DNA from: Bradyrhizobium sp. AZCC 1721
GTDB lineage: Bacteria; Pseudomonadota; Alphaproteobacteria; Rhizobiales; Xanthobacteraceae
Direction of reading: 5' to 3'
Length of the DNA stretch: 64,000 nt
Assembly (NCBI RefSeq): GCF_036924715.1
Contig: NZ_JAZHSB010000001.1
Location: 6,563,001-6,627,000 of the forward strand
Under the pieces are notes generated by a model. It was not told where the DNA came from. It was given only the letters and a program-made list of their open reading frames with translations, and did not search any database. Of this stretch, positions 47,121-55,745 are shown one piece after another. The position numbers and the translations under genes were made by a program. The first letter of the stretch is position 1. Every line of letters starts with the position of its first letter.

Positions 47121-47786
47121 CTACGCAGGCTTCGGCTCGGCGGTGGACGCCAAATGCTGAGCCAGCCGCTTTTCCGCCGCGTCCAGGTTCTGGAACAGGC
47201 GAGCGCTGGCAAGGCGAAGGAAGTAGAAGCCGAACGCGGGGTTCTGCACGTAAAGTTCCTCGACCTTGGTGTAGCTGACGCTCAGGATGAGGCCGCTCTC
47301 GATACATTCCAGCGTCTGGGTTCGCGTGTTCGAAGGCGACAGCATGCCGAGTTCGCCGACGATGGCGCCGACCGGCAGCACGATGCCTGATTCAACCAGC
47401 TTGAATTTGCCGCTGACGATATAGAGCATGTCCTCGGCCTTCTCGTCCTTGTAGAACAGGATCTCGCCGGCCGTGCAGTTGCGTTCGGTCATGAACGGCT
47501 TCAGCCATTCCATCGACAGGTCGCTGTTGACTGATTTCTTCACGTCGCGCACCAACTGCAGCATCTGATGCAGGCGGTAGGAGTTGACCAGCAGCATGGC
47601 GAGCTGCACCACCATGACCAGGTAGTTGCGGGCCGGGATCGCCGTCAGGATCAGGATGACGTTGGCGAGAATACCGAAGACCCGCAACGGGATCATGGTC
47701 TTCATCGTGGTGGTGGCGACCACGAAAATTGTTGCGAACAGCGCGCCCGCCGTTCCTGCGTGTTGTGCCAGATGAGACGTATCCAT
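47121..47786 (-). CDS. Membrane protein with cyclic-nucleotide-binding domain
   Basis: The protein has 221 residues. The N-terminal third is hydrophobic with two or three spans (GALFATIFVVATTTMKTM, LANVILILTAIPARNYLVMV and QLAMLLVNSYRLHQML). The rest is a CRP-type cNMP-binding barrel: FYKDEKAEDMLYIVSGKFKL, GAIVGELGMLSPSNTRTQT and SYTKVEELYVQNPAFGFYFL. No DNA-binding helix-turn-helix follows. It may sense cAMP or another ligand at the membrane. It is followed by the orphan DUF6537 gene, with 17 bases between. Confidence 0.85.
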   Translation of the reverse strand: MDTSHLAQHAGTAGALFATIFVVATTTMKTMIPLRVFGILANVILILTAIPARNYLVMVVQLAMLLVNSYRLHQMLQLVRDVKKSVNSDLSMEWLKPFMTERNCTAGEILFYKDEKAEDMLYIVSGKFKLVESGIVLPVGAIVGELGMLSPSNTRTQTLECIESGLILSVSYTKVEELYVQNPAFGFYFLRLASARLFQNLDAAEKRLAQHLASTAEPKPA

Positions 47787-48049
47787 TGGAAGCCAACCAA
47801 ATTCTTCAGGGCGTGAATTTTTCGCGATTCTGCCGCGGCGCCCACTATCGTAATGCCCGCAGGGCCCTTTTGGTATACGAGGAAAAGGCGACGTTTTGTC
47901 GGGATTCTCACTATTCCCGGGTAAAATTCACGTCCATATAGCGGCCCGAACCCGACCGCCTGGCGCAGCGGGCGCGAGGGCATCGTTGACGGCCTTCCCG
48001 GCGGCAGGCACGGTTCGTTCGCAATGACGGCTGAACAATGGAGCGAATA

Positions 48050-48835
48050 ATGTCCGATACAGCCGAGGCGGCAAGCGCGCCCATCCTCGAGATCAGCGGC
48101 CCGCGAGCCACCATCCGCCTCAACCGGCCGAAACATCTGAACCGGCTGCAGAGCGAGGACCTCGGCGAACTCATGAAACTGTTCGACCGGATCGAGGCCG
48201 ATCCCGCGATCCGCGTGCTGGTGCTGACCGGCACCGGCCGCGCGTTCAGTGCGGGCTATGATCTCAATTCGGTCGCGGACCGAGCGACCAGCGAGAAGGA
48301 ACAGCCGAGCGCGGGATCGGCATTCGAAGCAGTGGTCGACCGGCTGGAGGACCTCGGCGTGCCAACGATCTGCCGGCTCAATGGCGGCGTCTATGGCGGC
48401 TCGACCGACCTGGCGCTGGCCTGCGATTTCCGTGTCGGGGTCGATACGGCCGAAATGTTCATGCCGGCGGCGCGGCTCGGCCTGCACTACTACAAGAGCG
48501 GAATTAAGCGCTACGTCTCGCGGCTCGGCGTCGACAATGCAAAGATGCTGTTTCTCACCGCGCAGAAAATTGCCGCGCCGGAAATGCTGCGGATCGGTTA
48601 CCTCACTGCCATGGTGCCGGTGGAGATGCTGGACGAGGAAGTGGATGGTCTCGCCGCTATCCTGGCCGGCAACGCGCCGCTGGCGATGCGCGGCATGAAG
48701 CGCGCCATCAACGAATTCGCCCGCGGCAAGCTTGACGAAGCGGCCGCCGACCTGCGCCATCGCGAAAGCATGCGCAGCGCCGAGATCAAGGAAGGCATCG
48801 AGGCGTTCGCGGAAAAGCGGCCGCCGAAGTTCTGA
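48050..48835 (+). CDS. Crotonase-family protein lacking the hydratase glutamates
   Basis: The protein has 261 residues from ATG 48050, after GGAG; an upstream ATG at 48038 is less well spaced. The crotonase fold is clear: ISGPRATIRLNRPKHLNRL, GRAFSAGYDLNSVAD and LNGGVYGGSTDLALACDFRV. At the usual catalytic positions the protein has aspartate (GGSTDLA) and alanine (FMPAARLGL), where enoyl-CoA hydratases have glutamates. It may be an isomerase, a hydrolase or another crotonase activity. It is transcribed alone. Confidence 0.85.
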   Translation: MSDTAEAASAPILEISGPRATIRLNRPKHLNRLQSEDLGELMKLFDRIEADPAIRVLVLTGTGRAFSAGYDLNSVADRATSEKEQPSAGSAFEAVVDRLEDLGVPTICRLNGGVYGGSTDLALACDFRVGVDTAEMFMPAARLGLHYYKSGIKRYVSRLGVDNAKMLFLTAQKIAAPEMLRIGYLTAMVPVEMLDEEVDGLAAILAGNAPLAMRGMKRAINEFARGKLDEAAADLRHRESMRSAEIKEGIEAFAEKRPPKF

Positions 48836-48844
48836 GCGAAAAGT

Positions 48845-49279
48845 TCAGGCACGCCTGGTACGCATCGCCCGGACCTGCTGGATAGCAGGATCGCGCGCAA
48901 GCGCCTGGTAGCGCTTGCTGTCAACCGCATGGATCGCGACGCGCCCCTCGGCATCGGCGTGCACGCCCCAGCCGAAGCGCTTGCCGAGGCCTGACGCTCT
49001 CAGGCATGCCTGCCCTTTTGAGAAGAATTCCTCGCGGGCAAGGCTTAGCTCCTGCTTCGTCGCCTTGGCACCGAGCTGCCGGCCGCGGGCGGAGGTCGCG
49101 AATATCACGTCGTCGGACGTGTATTTGTAGGGCGCTTCCGCAATCATCTTGTACTGCAGGCCGGCAACCGTCGGATTGCCCGCGCGGGCCGGCGGTTCCT
49201 CGCCGCTACGCGCGGGACAATCCTCCGCGACCTGGATGAAGGTGTTGAAGCAGTTGGTGGTGTGAACTGTCTTTGTCAT
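48845..49279 (-). CDS. DUF6157 family protein
   Basis: The protein has 144 residues from ATG 49279. VHTTNCFNTFIQVAEDCPA, NPTVAGLQYKMIAEAPYKYT with SDDVIFATS, and LGKRFGWGVHADAEGRVAIH fit DUF6157, a family of unknown function. It lies 7 bases after the stop of the GST gene on the same strand, so they form a small operon under the perfect palindrome at 49995-50023. Predicted cytosolic. Confidence 0.78.
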   Translation of the reverse strand: MTKTVHTTNCFNTFIQVAEDCPARSGEEPPARAGNPTVAGLQYKMIAEAPYKYTSDDVIFATSARGRQLGAKATKQELSLAREEFFSKGQACLRASGLGKRFGWGVHADAEGRVAIHAVDSKRYQALARDPAIQQVRAMRTRRA

Positions 49280-49286
49280 CCAGCGA

Positions 49287-49949
49287 TCAAACCTCGTCGC
49301 GCCACTCACCCGCAAGCCGCGGCGTGCTGCGCCGCCATGGCATCATCGGCGGCGCTGATCCGCTGGAAGGCGGGCCCGGCGACGTAATGCGCTCGGCATA
49401 GGCCTTGAACACGTCCTTTTCGGGCACGAGGCCGAACATCATCGTCCAACTGAACGCGACGCCCCAGAGAATATCGGCAGCCGTCATGCGGTCCCCGAGC
49501 AGATAAGGCCCCCTGGAAAGCTGCGTCTCCAGGACGCCCAGCATGGAGTCGTAGTCGGAATAGGGCGATTGCGTTGGCGGTGCCGGTTCGTGCTTCATGA
49601 ACTTGTCGATCAGAGCTGGCTCGAAGGACGAACCATAATAGGCGATCCAGCGCAGATACGGGCCACGCCTGGGATCGTCGAGCGCGGGCGTCAGCCCGGC
49701 TTCCGGAAACAGGTCGGCGAGATAGATGTAGATGGCGACCTGTTCGGTCACCAGCGCCTCGCCATGGCGGATCAACGGCACCTTGCCCAGCGGATTGATG
49801 GCGAGATAGGCCGGCTGCCGCTGCTCGCCCGCCTTCATGTTCAGGACATGAAGATCGTAAGGCGCCCCCAATTCCTCCAGCAGCACCCGCGTGCCGGTCG
49901 CGCGGGTCTGCGGCGAGTAATAAAGGGTGATGCGATCCTTGCTGGCCAT
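49287..49949 (-). CDS. Glutathione S-transferase with C-terminal frameshift
   Basis: The protein has about 220 residues from ATG 49949. The GST core is well kept: ITLYYSPQTRATGTRVLLEE, INPLGKVPLIRHGEALVTEQ and MTAADILWGVAFSWT. Near 49375-49384 the frame changes: the read end is SPGPPSSGSAPPMMPWRRS, while the -1 frame gives GPAFQRISAADDAMAAQHAA, the typical GST end, stopping at 49306. So a one-base loss or two-base gain has replaced about 25 residues. The enzyme core may still work. A sequencing error is also possible. Confidence 0.82.
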   Translation of the reverse strand: MASKDRITLYYSPQTRATGTRVLLEELGAPYDLHVLNMKAGEQRQPAYLAINPLGKVPLIRHGEALVTEQVAIYIYLADLFPEAGLTPALDDPRRGPYLRWIAYYGSSFEPALIDKFMKHEPAPPTQSPYSDYDSMLGVLETQLSRGPYLLGDRMTAADILWGVAFSWTMMFGLVPEKDVFKAYAERITSPGPPSSGSAPPMMPWRRSTPRLAGEWRDEV

Positions 49950-49994
49950 TGGCAGTCTCCTTTTCGCCCCCACGGGCATCCCCTCTATGCCCGA

Positions 49995-50023
49995 CCATAC
50001 CTGACATCTTGTGTCAGGTATGG
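49995..50023. promoter_or_regulatory. Perfect inverted repeat between GST and WYL regulator genes
   Basis: CCATACCTGACA and TGTCAGGTATGG are perfect 12-bp arms with a 5-base spacer. It ends 13 bases before the regulator start (50037) and 45 bases before the GST start (49949), so it should repress or activate both. The core CTGACA/TGTCAG is shared with the operators at 41844 and 42153. Confidence 0.85.
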
Positions 50024-50036
50024 TTTAAGAGAAGCC

Positions 50037-51065
50037 ATGCGCGCAAGCCGGTTGCTTTCCATCCTCACCACCTTGCAGGCGCGGGGACAGGTCACCGCGC
50101 CCGAACTCGCTGATACCTGCGAGGTTTCGGTGCGCACCATCTATCGCGACATCGATGCACTCGCCGCCGCCGGCATCCCCATCTATGCCGAGCGCGGCGC
50201 GGAAGGCGGCTATCGCCTGCTTGACGGCTATCGCGTGCGGCTGAATGGCCTGTCGCAACCGGAGGCCGAGGCGCTGTTCATGACGGGACTGCCAGGGCCC
50301 GCAGCCGCGCTCGGCCTCGACGCCGCAATGATGGCGGCGCAGACCAAGCTGATGGCGGCGCTGCCGGCCAATCTGCGCCCGAATGCCGGCCGGATGCAGG
50401 AGCGCTTTCATCTCGATGCCCCAGGCTGGTTCGGCGAGGGCGAGCAGCCCAAACATCTGCGTGCGATTGCCAGCGCGCTGCTGCGCGAGTGCCTGATCGA
50501 AATCCGCTACCAAAGCTGGAGGGCCGAGAAGCGCCGCCGCGTCGCGCCGCTCGGGCTCGTGCTGAAGGGCGGAAGCTGGTATCTGGCCGGACACATCGAC
50601 GGCAGCGTGCGCACCTATCGCGTCGCGCGTGTTCTGGATTGCAACGTTTTGGATGAGCGTTTCGTCCGGCCCACCAATTTCGATCTCGCTGCCTATTGGC
50701 AAACCGCAACGCTTCGGCTCGAAGCCGAGATGCATCCGGACTCCGCCACCGTCCGGCTATCGCCGTTTGGCGTAAAACTGCTCGACGCCTTGAGCCAGCC
50801 CTATGTGAGGACGCGCACCCGTATCGAGGAGACTGCCGATGCGGCCGGCTGGCGGATTGCCGTCGTGCCGATCGGGAAAACGGTGTGGCATGCCGCCGCC
50901 GAACTGCTGCGCCTCGGCGCGGAGGCCGAGGTGCTGGCACCAGCCGAACTGCGCGACAAGATGGCCGAGCTCACACAAGCCATGGCCGCCCGTTATCAGA
51001 CGGTGCGGAGCGCACATCCTGATCGAAAGGATGTCCGAAAATCTCGTCCCACGAAACACTCCTGA
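50037..51065 (+). CDS. WYL-domain transcriptional regulator (second)
   Basis: The protein has 342 residues. Helix-turn-helix at the N-terminus: RASRLLSILTTLQARGQVT, then CEVSVRTIYRDIDALAAAGI. The WYL domain is near 140-220 (LIEIRYQSWRAEKRRRVAPL, GLVLKGGSWYLAGHIDG and RTYRVARVLD), followed by a WCX-type C-terminal region. It faces the GST gene across a perfect palindrome. The likely role is local control of the GST-DUF6157 operon and itself. Confidence 0.9.
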   Translation: MRASRLLSILTTLQARGQVTAPELADTCEVSVRTIYRDIDALAAAGIPIYAERGAEGGYRLLDGYRVRLNGLSQPEAEALFMTGLPGPAAALGLDAAMMAAQTKLMAALPANLRPNAGRMQERFHLDAPGWFGEGEQPKHLRAIASALLRECLIEIRYQSWRAEKRRRVAPLGLVLKGGSWYLAGHIDGSVRTYRVARVLDCNVLDERFVRPTNFDLAAYWQTATLRLEAEMHPDSATVRLSPFGVKLLDALSQPYVRTRTRIEETADAAGWRIAVVPIGKTVWHAAAELLRLGAEAEVLAPAELRDKMAELTQAMAARYQTVRSAHPDRKDVRKSRPTKHS

Positions 51066-51168
51066 AACACGATTCTCCCCTTCGCACGTGAACGCAAGCC
51101 GCGCCTGATCCGACTGATGCGCAGGGACGCAACAACGGCCTCGTGCCAAGCAACTGGAGAGAATGAGT

Positions 51169-51417
51169 ATGTTTCGCAAGGTTACCCTCGGACTGATTGC
51201 CGCCGCCTCGCTGACCATTGCCGCTGCAGCGCCCGCTTCCGCCGGCGGCTTCTACCACGGCCATCACTGGGGCCATGGCTACGGCTGGGGTCCTGCCATC
51301 GGCGTCGGCTTCGGCGGCGTCTATGTCGACACCGGTTTCAACGGCTGCCTGCAGCAGCGCTGGGTCGAAACCCGCCGCGGCATGCGCCTGCGCACCGTGA
51401 ACGTCTGCGCCTACTGA
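51169..51417 (+). CDS. Small secreted Gly/His-rich protein
   Basis: The protein has 82 residues from ATG 51169 (another ATG at 51163 is closer to GGAG and less well placed). A signal peptide (KVTLGLIAAASLTIAAAAPA-SAG) is followed by FYHGHHWGHGYGWGPAIGVG and a tail with two cysteines (NGCLQQRWVETR, TVNVCAY). The His/Gly-rich part may bind metal or the envelope. Similar small periplasmic proteins are frequent in Bradyrhizobium. No function is known to me. A terminator follows. Confidence 0.8.
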   Translation: MFRKVTLGLIAAASLTIAAAAPASAGGFYHGHHWGHGYGWGPAIGVGFGGVYVDTGFNGCLQQRWVETRRGMRLRTVNVCAY

Positions 51418-51439
51418 TCAAACCAGCGCTTGTAAGAAA

Positions 51440-51472
51440 GATCCCGGCCGCGCCAGCGACCGGGATTTTTCC
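51440..51472 (+). terminator. Terminator after the Gly/His-rich protein gene
   Basis: ATCCCGG and CCGGGAT pair around a 12-base loop (CCGCGCCAGCGA) and are followed by TTTTTCCGCTT. Confidence 0.72.
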
Positions 51473-51647
51473 GCTTGCCTGACACGTTGACCCCTGCCCG
51501 CTGCAGCCATATTGTGGCGGCTGCGGTGCAAGCCGCGCCCGGGCCCGCGGGAAGGGTTGAACCCACTTGCAGCTTTCGAGCGAGATCTAGAGCCTTTGTG
51601 CAGCCGGTATTGCGGGCCGTCGGCGATGTCATGCACGGAGGTGTCTG

Positions 51648-53288
51648 ATGAACCGGTCTCCCGATCGATTGAATCTCGATCATCTGAAGAAACAAGCCAA
51701 GGAATTGATCCGCCTGTATCGAAGCCGCGATCCGGCGGCGATGGCGCGGTTTCGCCATGCGCTGCCGGCGGCGGCCAGCCGCAGCGATGGCGACATTGCG
51801 TCCCTCGAACTTCGCCTGCACGACGCGCAATCATGCATCGCGCGCGAGCACGGCTTTGCTTCCTGGCCCGACCTGAAACAATACGTCGAAGTGCAGATGG
51901 CAGCGCGCAACGAGCGCGCCGCTCGCGTCCTGCACTGGGCTCAGCTCATCTATTCCGGCGACGTCAGCGGCGCGGCCAACCGCGCCAACCCGCGCGTCGC
52001 GCTGCGCATCCTGGCCGATGATCCCGAACTCGTCGCGGGCGATCCTTATCTCGCCTGCGCGACCGGCGACGAAAGCGCGCTGCGGCGAGCGACACAAGCC
52101 GATCCGGACTGGATCAACCGTCCCGGCGGCCCGCTGCGATTGCCGCCGCTGTTCGCGGTCGCGCATTCGAGCCTGCTGCGCGTGGAAGAACTTCGCGAGC
52201 GCCTGCATCGCTGCGCGCAATCGCTCATCGCGGCAGGCGCCGACGTCAACCAGCACATCTACAGCCGCTGGCCGCCTGGATCGCTGAACGAGCCCGACCA
52301 ACGCTATCCGCTATCAACGCTCTATGGCGCGGCCGGCAGCAACCATGATCCGACGCTGACCAAATTGCTGCTCGAAACGGGAGCAGATCCCAATGACGGC
52401 GAATCGCTTTATCATTCATTGGAGAATCCGGCGTGCACGCGGCTATTGCTGGAGCACGGCGCACGGATCGCAGAGAGCAACGCGATCTACCGTTCGATCG
52501 ATCTCGAAGACGACACCGCGCTGAAATTGCTTCTGGAGCACGGCGGCGATCCGAACGAGCCGGCGCGGAATAAGCCGCTGACCGATTGGGGCTCGCCTTT
52601 GGCATGGGCGATCTACCGCCGGCGCCCCCGCCATGTGAAGGCATTGCTGGAGGCCGGCGCCGACCGGTTGCGACCAACCGGTGACGGCATCAGTCCCTAC
52701 AGGCTGGCGCTGCAGTTCGGACTCTCCGATGTTGCGGCCCTGCTGCGCGGGCCAGCCGATGCGCCTGACATATCTGATGAGGAACGCTTCGTCGCCGCCT
52801 GCGCGCGTGGCGACGAAGCTGAGGCGCGCGCGATTTGCACACGCCGGCCTCATTTGCCGGCCTCGCTGCCGCCGGCACAACTGCGCTTGCTACCCGACAT
52901 GGCCGCGGCGGGCGCCGACGACGTCGTCAAGCTGATGGTCAGGCTCGGCTGGCCGATCGCGGTGCGCGGCGGCGACTGGGATGCATCCGCGCTCAACCTC
53001 GCGGTGTTCCGCGGCGATGCCGCGCTGACGCGCTTCCTGCTTGAATACGGCGCTGATTGGACCGAGCAGCATGGCCACGGCGACAATGCCTGCGGCACAC
53101 TGGGTTGGGCGTCCTGCAACGAACCGGTCGAAGGCGGCGACTGGCTCGGCTGCGCACGCGCACTGCTCGATCACGGCATGCCGGGTGCGACGGCGATCCC
53201 CAACGATCCTGATTGGGTGCTGATCGCCGGCATGCGAAAACGCTTTTCCGACGAGGTCACCGAGGAGCTGCTGGGTCGCGGAGTTTGA
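51648..53288 (+). CDS. Ankyrin repeat protein
   Basis: The protein has 546 residues from ATG 51648, which is preceded by GGAGGTG. An N-terminal module (NLDHLKKQAKELIRLYRSRD, RLHDAQSCIAREHGFASWPD) found before ankyrin repeats in several bacteria is followed by ankyrin-like units: LLLETGADPNDGESLYHSLE, LLLEHGARIAESNAIYRSID, LLLEHGGDPNEPARNKPLTD, ALLEAGADRLRPTGDG and FLLEYGADWTEQHGHG. Ankyrins bind protein partners. No signal peptide is seen, so it is predicted cytosolic. The partner is unknown; no neighbour suggests one. Confidence 0.88.
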   Translation: MNRSPDRLNLDHLKKQAKELIRLYRSRDPAAMARFRHALPAAASRSDGDIASLELRLHDAQSCIAREHGFASWPDLKQYVEVQMAARNERAARVLHWAQLIYSGDVSGAANRANPRVALRILADDPELVAGDPYLACATGDESALRRATQADPDWINRPGGPLRLPPLFAVAHSSLLRVEELRERLHRCAQSLIAAGADVNQHIYSRWPPGSLNEPDQRYPLSTLYGAAGSNHDPTLTKLLLETGADPNDGESLYHSLENPACTRLLLEHGARIAESNAIYRSIDLEDDTALKLLLEHGGDPNEPARNKPLTDWGSPLAWAIYRRRPRHVKALLEAGADRLRPTGDGISPYRLALQFGLSDVAALLRGPADAPDISDEERFVAACARGDEAEARAICTRRPHLPASLPPAQLRLLPDMAAAGADDVVKLMVRLGWPIAVRGGDWDASALNLAVFRGDAALTRFLLEYGADWTEQHGHGDNACGTLGWASCNEPVEGGDWLGCARALLDHGMPGATAIPNDPDWVLIAGMRKRFSDEVTEELLGRGV

Positions 53289-53292
53289 ACAT

Positions 53293-53467
53293 TCTCCCCT
53301 CTCCCCTTGTGGGAGAGGGTGGCTTCGCGAAGCGAAGACGGGTGAGGGGTTGTCTCCGCGGATGGAGACCCCTCATCCGGGCGCCGTAGCCGATGCGAAG
53401 CATCGGCGTTCTAAGAGACGGCGGCCAAAGGCCGCCTATGCCACCTTCTCCCACAAGGGGAGAAGGG
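53293..53467. repeat. Intergenic palindromic repeat, family C (copy 2)
   Basis: The left arm CTCTCCCCTTGTGGGAGA and right arm TCTCCCACAAGGGGAGA are the same as in the copy at 949-1081; the middle is longer, with GATGCGAAGCATC and GCGGCCAAAGGCCGC hairpins. It lies between two convergent genes. Confidence 0.85.
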
Positions 53468-54166
53468 CTACTCGTCCACAAACGTAACCGTATCTGCCAC
53501 GCTCGCCCGCGACGTGCGGTAGCTGTTGACCTTGTGGGCGTGGTCGGCATAGCCGAAGGAAATGCCGCAGACCACGCGCCGATCATCCGCCAGATTGAAG
53601 TGACGCCGGATCGATCCGGAATGCCGCGCCAGCGCGGCCTGCGGAATGGTGCCGAGGCCGAGCGCTTGCGCCGCCAGCATGAAATTAGAGACATAGGCGC
53701 CGCAATCGACCGCGCCATAGATGCCTAGCGGCTCGTCGGTATGAATGATCGCGACATGCGGCGCGCCGAAGAAATTGTAGTTCTGCAGCGCTTGTTTGGC
53801 GTAGGCCATCTTGTCGCCGCGCGCGATGCCGAGCGTGTTGTAGAGCTGAAAGCCGCTCTCGCGGCGGCGTTCGAGATAGACGCCGAGATATTCGCGTGGC
53901 GGCGTGAAGTCATGATCGTCCTTGGCGCCGGAAGCGGCCTCGGCATAGATCGCCTTGCGGAAGCGCTCCTTGGCCTCACCGCTCGCGATCAGCACCTGCC
54001 AGGGCTGGCTGTTGCACCATGACGCCGTGCGCTGCGAAACCTTGAGGACATGCTCGATGGTCTCGCGCGGCACCTCTTGCGGGAGGAACGCGCGCACGGA
54101 GTATCGCTCGTTCAGGAGGTCTTCGAGCACGTCGATGCGGTCTTGTTGGTTCACGGCAGTATCCAT
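53468..54166 (-). CDS. Nitroreductase family protein
   Basis: The protein has 232 residues from ATG 54166. The flavin-site motif ERYSVRAFLPQEVPRETIE near 23-41 and TASWCNSQPWQVLIASGEA are typical of NfsB-like nitroreductases; the later MLAAQALGLGTIPQAAL is also conserved. It uses FMN and NAD(P)H. It is last in a minus-strand group after three acyl-CoA dehydrogenase genes, separated by a family D repeat; a link to acyl-CoA catabolism is unclear. Confidence 0.9.
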   Translation of the reverse strand: MDTAVNQQDRIDVLEDLLNERYSVRAFLPQEVPRETIEHVLKVSQRTASWCNSQPWQVLIASGEAKERFRKAIYAEAASGAKDDHDFTPPREYLGVYLERRRESGFQLYNTLGIARGDKMAYAKQALQNYNFFGAPHVAIIHTDEPLGIYGAVDCGAYVSNFMLAAQALGLGTIPQAALARHSGSIRRHFNLADDRRVVCGISFGYADHAHKVNSYRTSRASVADTVTFVDE

Positions 54167-54182
54167 GGCCTTGCTCGCTTTC

Positions 54183-54294
54183 GTGCCCCGGACGCAGCGC
54201 AGCGCAAAGCGGTGCGCTGCTGAGCCGGGGCCCGTCCAGTGTAGGTCCCGGCTCTGCGGAGCGGCACTGCGCGCCGCACCGCGTCCGGGACACG
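54183..54294. repeat. Intergenic palindromic repeat, family D (copy 1)
   Basis: GTGCCCCGGACGC at the left pairs with GCGTCCGGGACAC at the right; inner arms include GCGGTGCGCTGC / GCGCGCCGCACCGC and GAGCCGGGGCCC. The second copy is at 55593-55741. Confidence 0.82.
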
Positions 54295-54320
54295 AGAAAT
54301 CAACGCACCTTAGCGAGAGA

Positions 54321-55565
54321 TCAGCGCCCCTTGGTCGGGATCTTGTTGAACGGCACGTCCTTGTCGACACGGATGTCGCCGGGGAGGCCGAGCACGCGCT
54401 CGGCGATGATGTTGCGCAGGATCTCGTCGGTACCACCGGCAATGCGCATCGAGGGCGAAGAGAGCAGCATCTGCTGGAACTGACCGCGCGCCATTTCCTC
54501 ATCCGCGCCGGTGAGCGCGCCGGCCGCACCCTGCAGATCCATCGCATAGGTCGCGATATCCTGCAGCATCGAACCCGACACCAGCTTGCCGATCGAGTTT
54601 TCCGGGCCCGGCCGTTCGCCCTTCGACAGCGACGAAATCGCGCGGTAGCTCGTGTATTTCAGCCCGCTCGCCTTCACGGCCCAACTCGCTAGCTTGGAGC
54701 GCGTGGCGGGATCGTCGATTGCAAGCCCGTCATCGGTCATCAGGTTCGAGCAGAACTCGAACATTTCCGGAAAACCCGTCGCGAGCCGCGAGCCGATCGA
54801 CATGCGCTCGTTCATCAGCGTGGTCAGCGACACGTTCCAGCCGTCGCCGACCGCGCCAAGGCGCTGGCTGTCCGGAATCACTACATCGGTGAAATAGACC
54901 TCGTTGAACTCCTGCATGCCGTTGGCCTGCTTGATCGGCCGCACCTCGACGCCCTTGCTCTTCATGTCGAGGAAGAACATCGTCAGGCCCTTGTGCTTGG
55001 GCACGTTGGGATCGGTGCGCGTGATCAGCAGGCCGTAGTCGGAATAGTGCGCGCCAGAGGTCCAGATCTTCTGGCCGTTGACGATCCAGTTGTCGCCCTG
55101 CTTCTCCGCGCGCGTGCGCAGCCCCGCGACATCCGAGCCGCCGGCGGGTTCGGAGAAGAGCTGACACCAGATGTGCTCGCCGGAAGCGAGTTTCGGCAAA
55201 TAGTAGCGCTTATGCTCCTCGCTGCCGAACGCCATCACCGTCGGGCCGCACATGCCCTCGCCGATCTGGAACGGCTGCGTCAGCTTGCCGTAAACGCCCT
55301 CTTCCTGCTGCCAGATCACCTTCTCGATCGGGCTGGCGCCGCGGCCGCCATATTCTTTCGGCCAGTGCAGGCAGGCCCAGCCGCCCTCGGCCTTCTTCTT
55401 CTGCCAGGCCTTGCCGACATCGACGATATCTTCCTTCTCGAGCCGGATGCGGCCGAGCGAGGATTTTGAGAGCTCCGCCTCGTATTGCTTCGGCGCGTTG
55501 GCATCGATCCATTTGCGAGCCGTGGCTCGGAATTCGGCTTCCTGTGGCGTATCGTCGAAGTTCAT
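54321..55565 (-). CDS. Acyl-CoA dehydrogenase, large type (tandem copy 1)
   Basis: The protein has 414 residues from ATG 55565, MNFDDTPQEAEFRATARKWI. It has HWPKEYGGRGASPIEKVIWQ, CQLFSEPAGGSDVAGLRTRA, NGQKIWTSGAHYSDYGLLIT, MNERMSIGSRLATGF and the C-terminal AGGTDEILRNIIAERVLGLP. It oxidises acyl-CoA with FAD. It is a close paralog of the next gene (55746-56990), with the same length and most of the same blocks. Together with the small dehydrogenase at 57146 the set serves a CoA-dependent breakdown route; substrates may be branched or aryl-alkyl acids. Confidence 0.9.
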   Translation of the reverse strand: MNFDDTPQEAEFRATARKWIDANAPKQYEAELSKSSLGRIRLEKEDIVDVGKAWQKKKAEGGWACLHWPKEYGGRGASPIEKVIWQQEEGVYGKLTQPFQIGEGMCGPTVMAFGSEEHKRYYLPKLASGEHIWCQLFSEPAGGSDVAGLRTRAEKQGDNWIVNGQKIWTSGAHYSDYGLLITRTDPNVPKHKGLTMFFLDMKSKGVEVRPIKQANGMQEFNEVYFTDVVIPDSQRLGAVGDGWNVSLTTLMNERMSIGSRLATGFPEMFEFCSNLMTDDGLAIDDPATRSKLASWAVKASGLKYTSYRAISSLSKGERPGPENSIGKLVSGSMLQDIATYAMDLQGAAGALTGADEEMARGQFQQMLLSSPSMRIAGGTDEILRNIIAERVLGLPGDIRVDKDVPFNKIPTKGR

Positions 55566-55592
55566 TGCGGCTTTCTCCTTTGTCTCCGGAGA

Positions 55593-55741
55593 CGTGCCCC
55601 GGACGCAGCGCAGCGCGGAAGCGGTGCGCTGCACAGCCGGGGCCCATCAAACTGGCATCGTGTGGGTCCCGGCTCTGCGGAGCGGCGTACCGGACGATGC
55701 TTCGCATCGCCGGGGGAACGCCGCACCGCGTCCGGGACACG
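55593..55741. repeat. Intergenic palindromic repeat, family D (copy 2)
   Basis: GTGCCCCGGACGCAGCGCAG at the left pairs with CGCGTCCGGGACACGTG at the right; an extra inner stem GCGATGCGAAGCATCGT-like (GACGATGCTTCGCATCGC) is present here. Copy 1 lies at 54183-54294. Confidence 0.82.
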
Positions 55742-55745
55742 TGAT

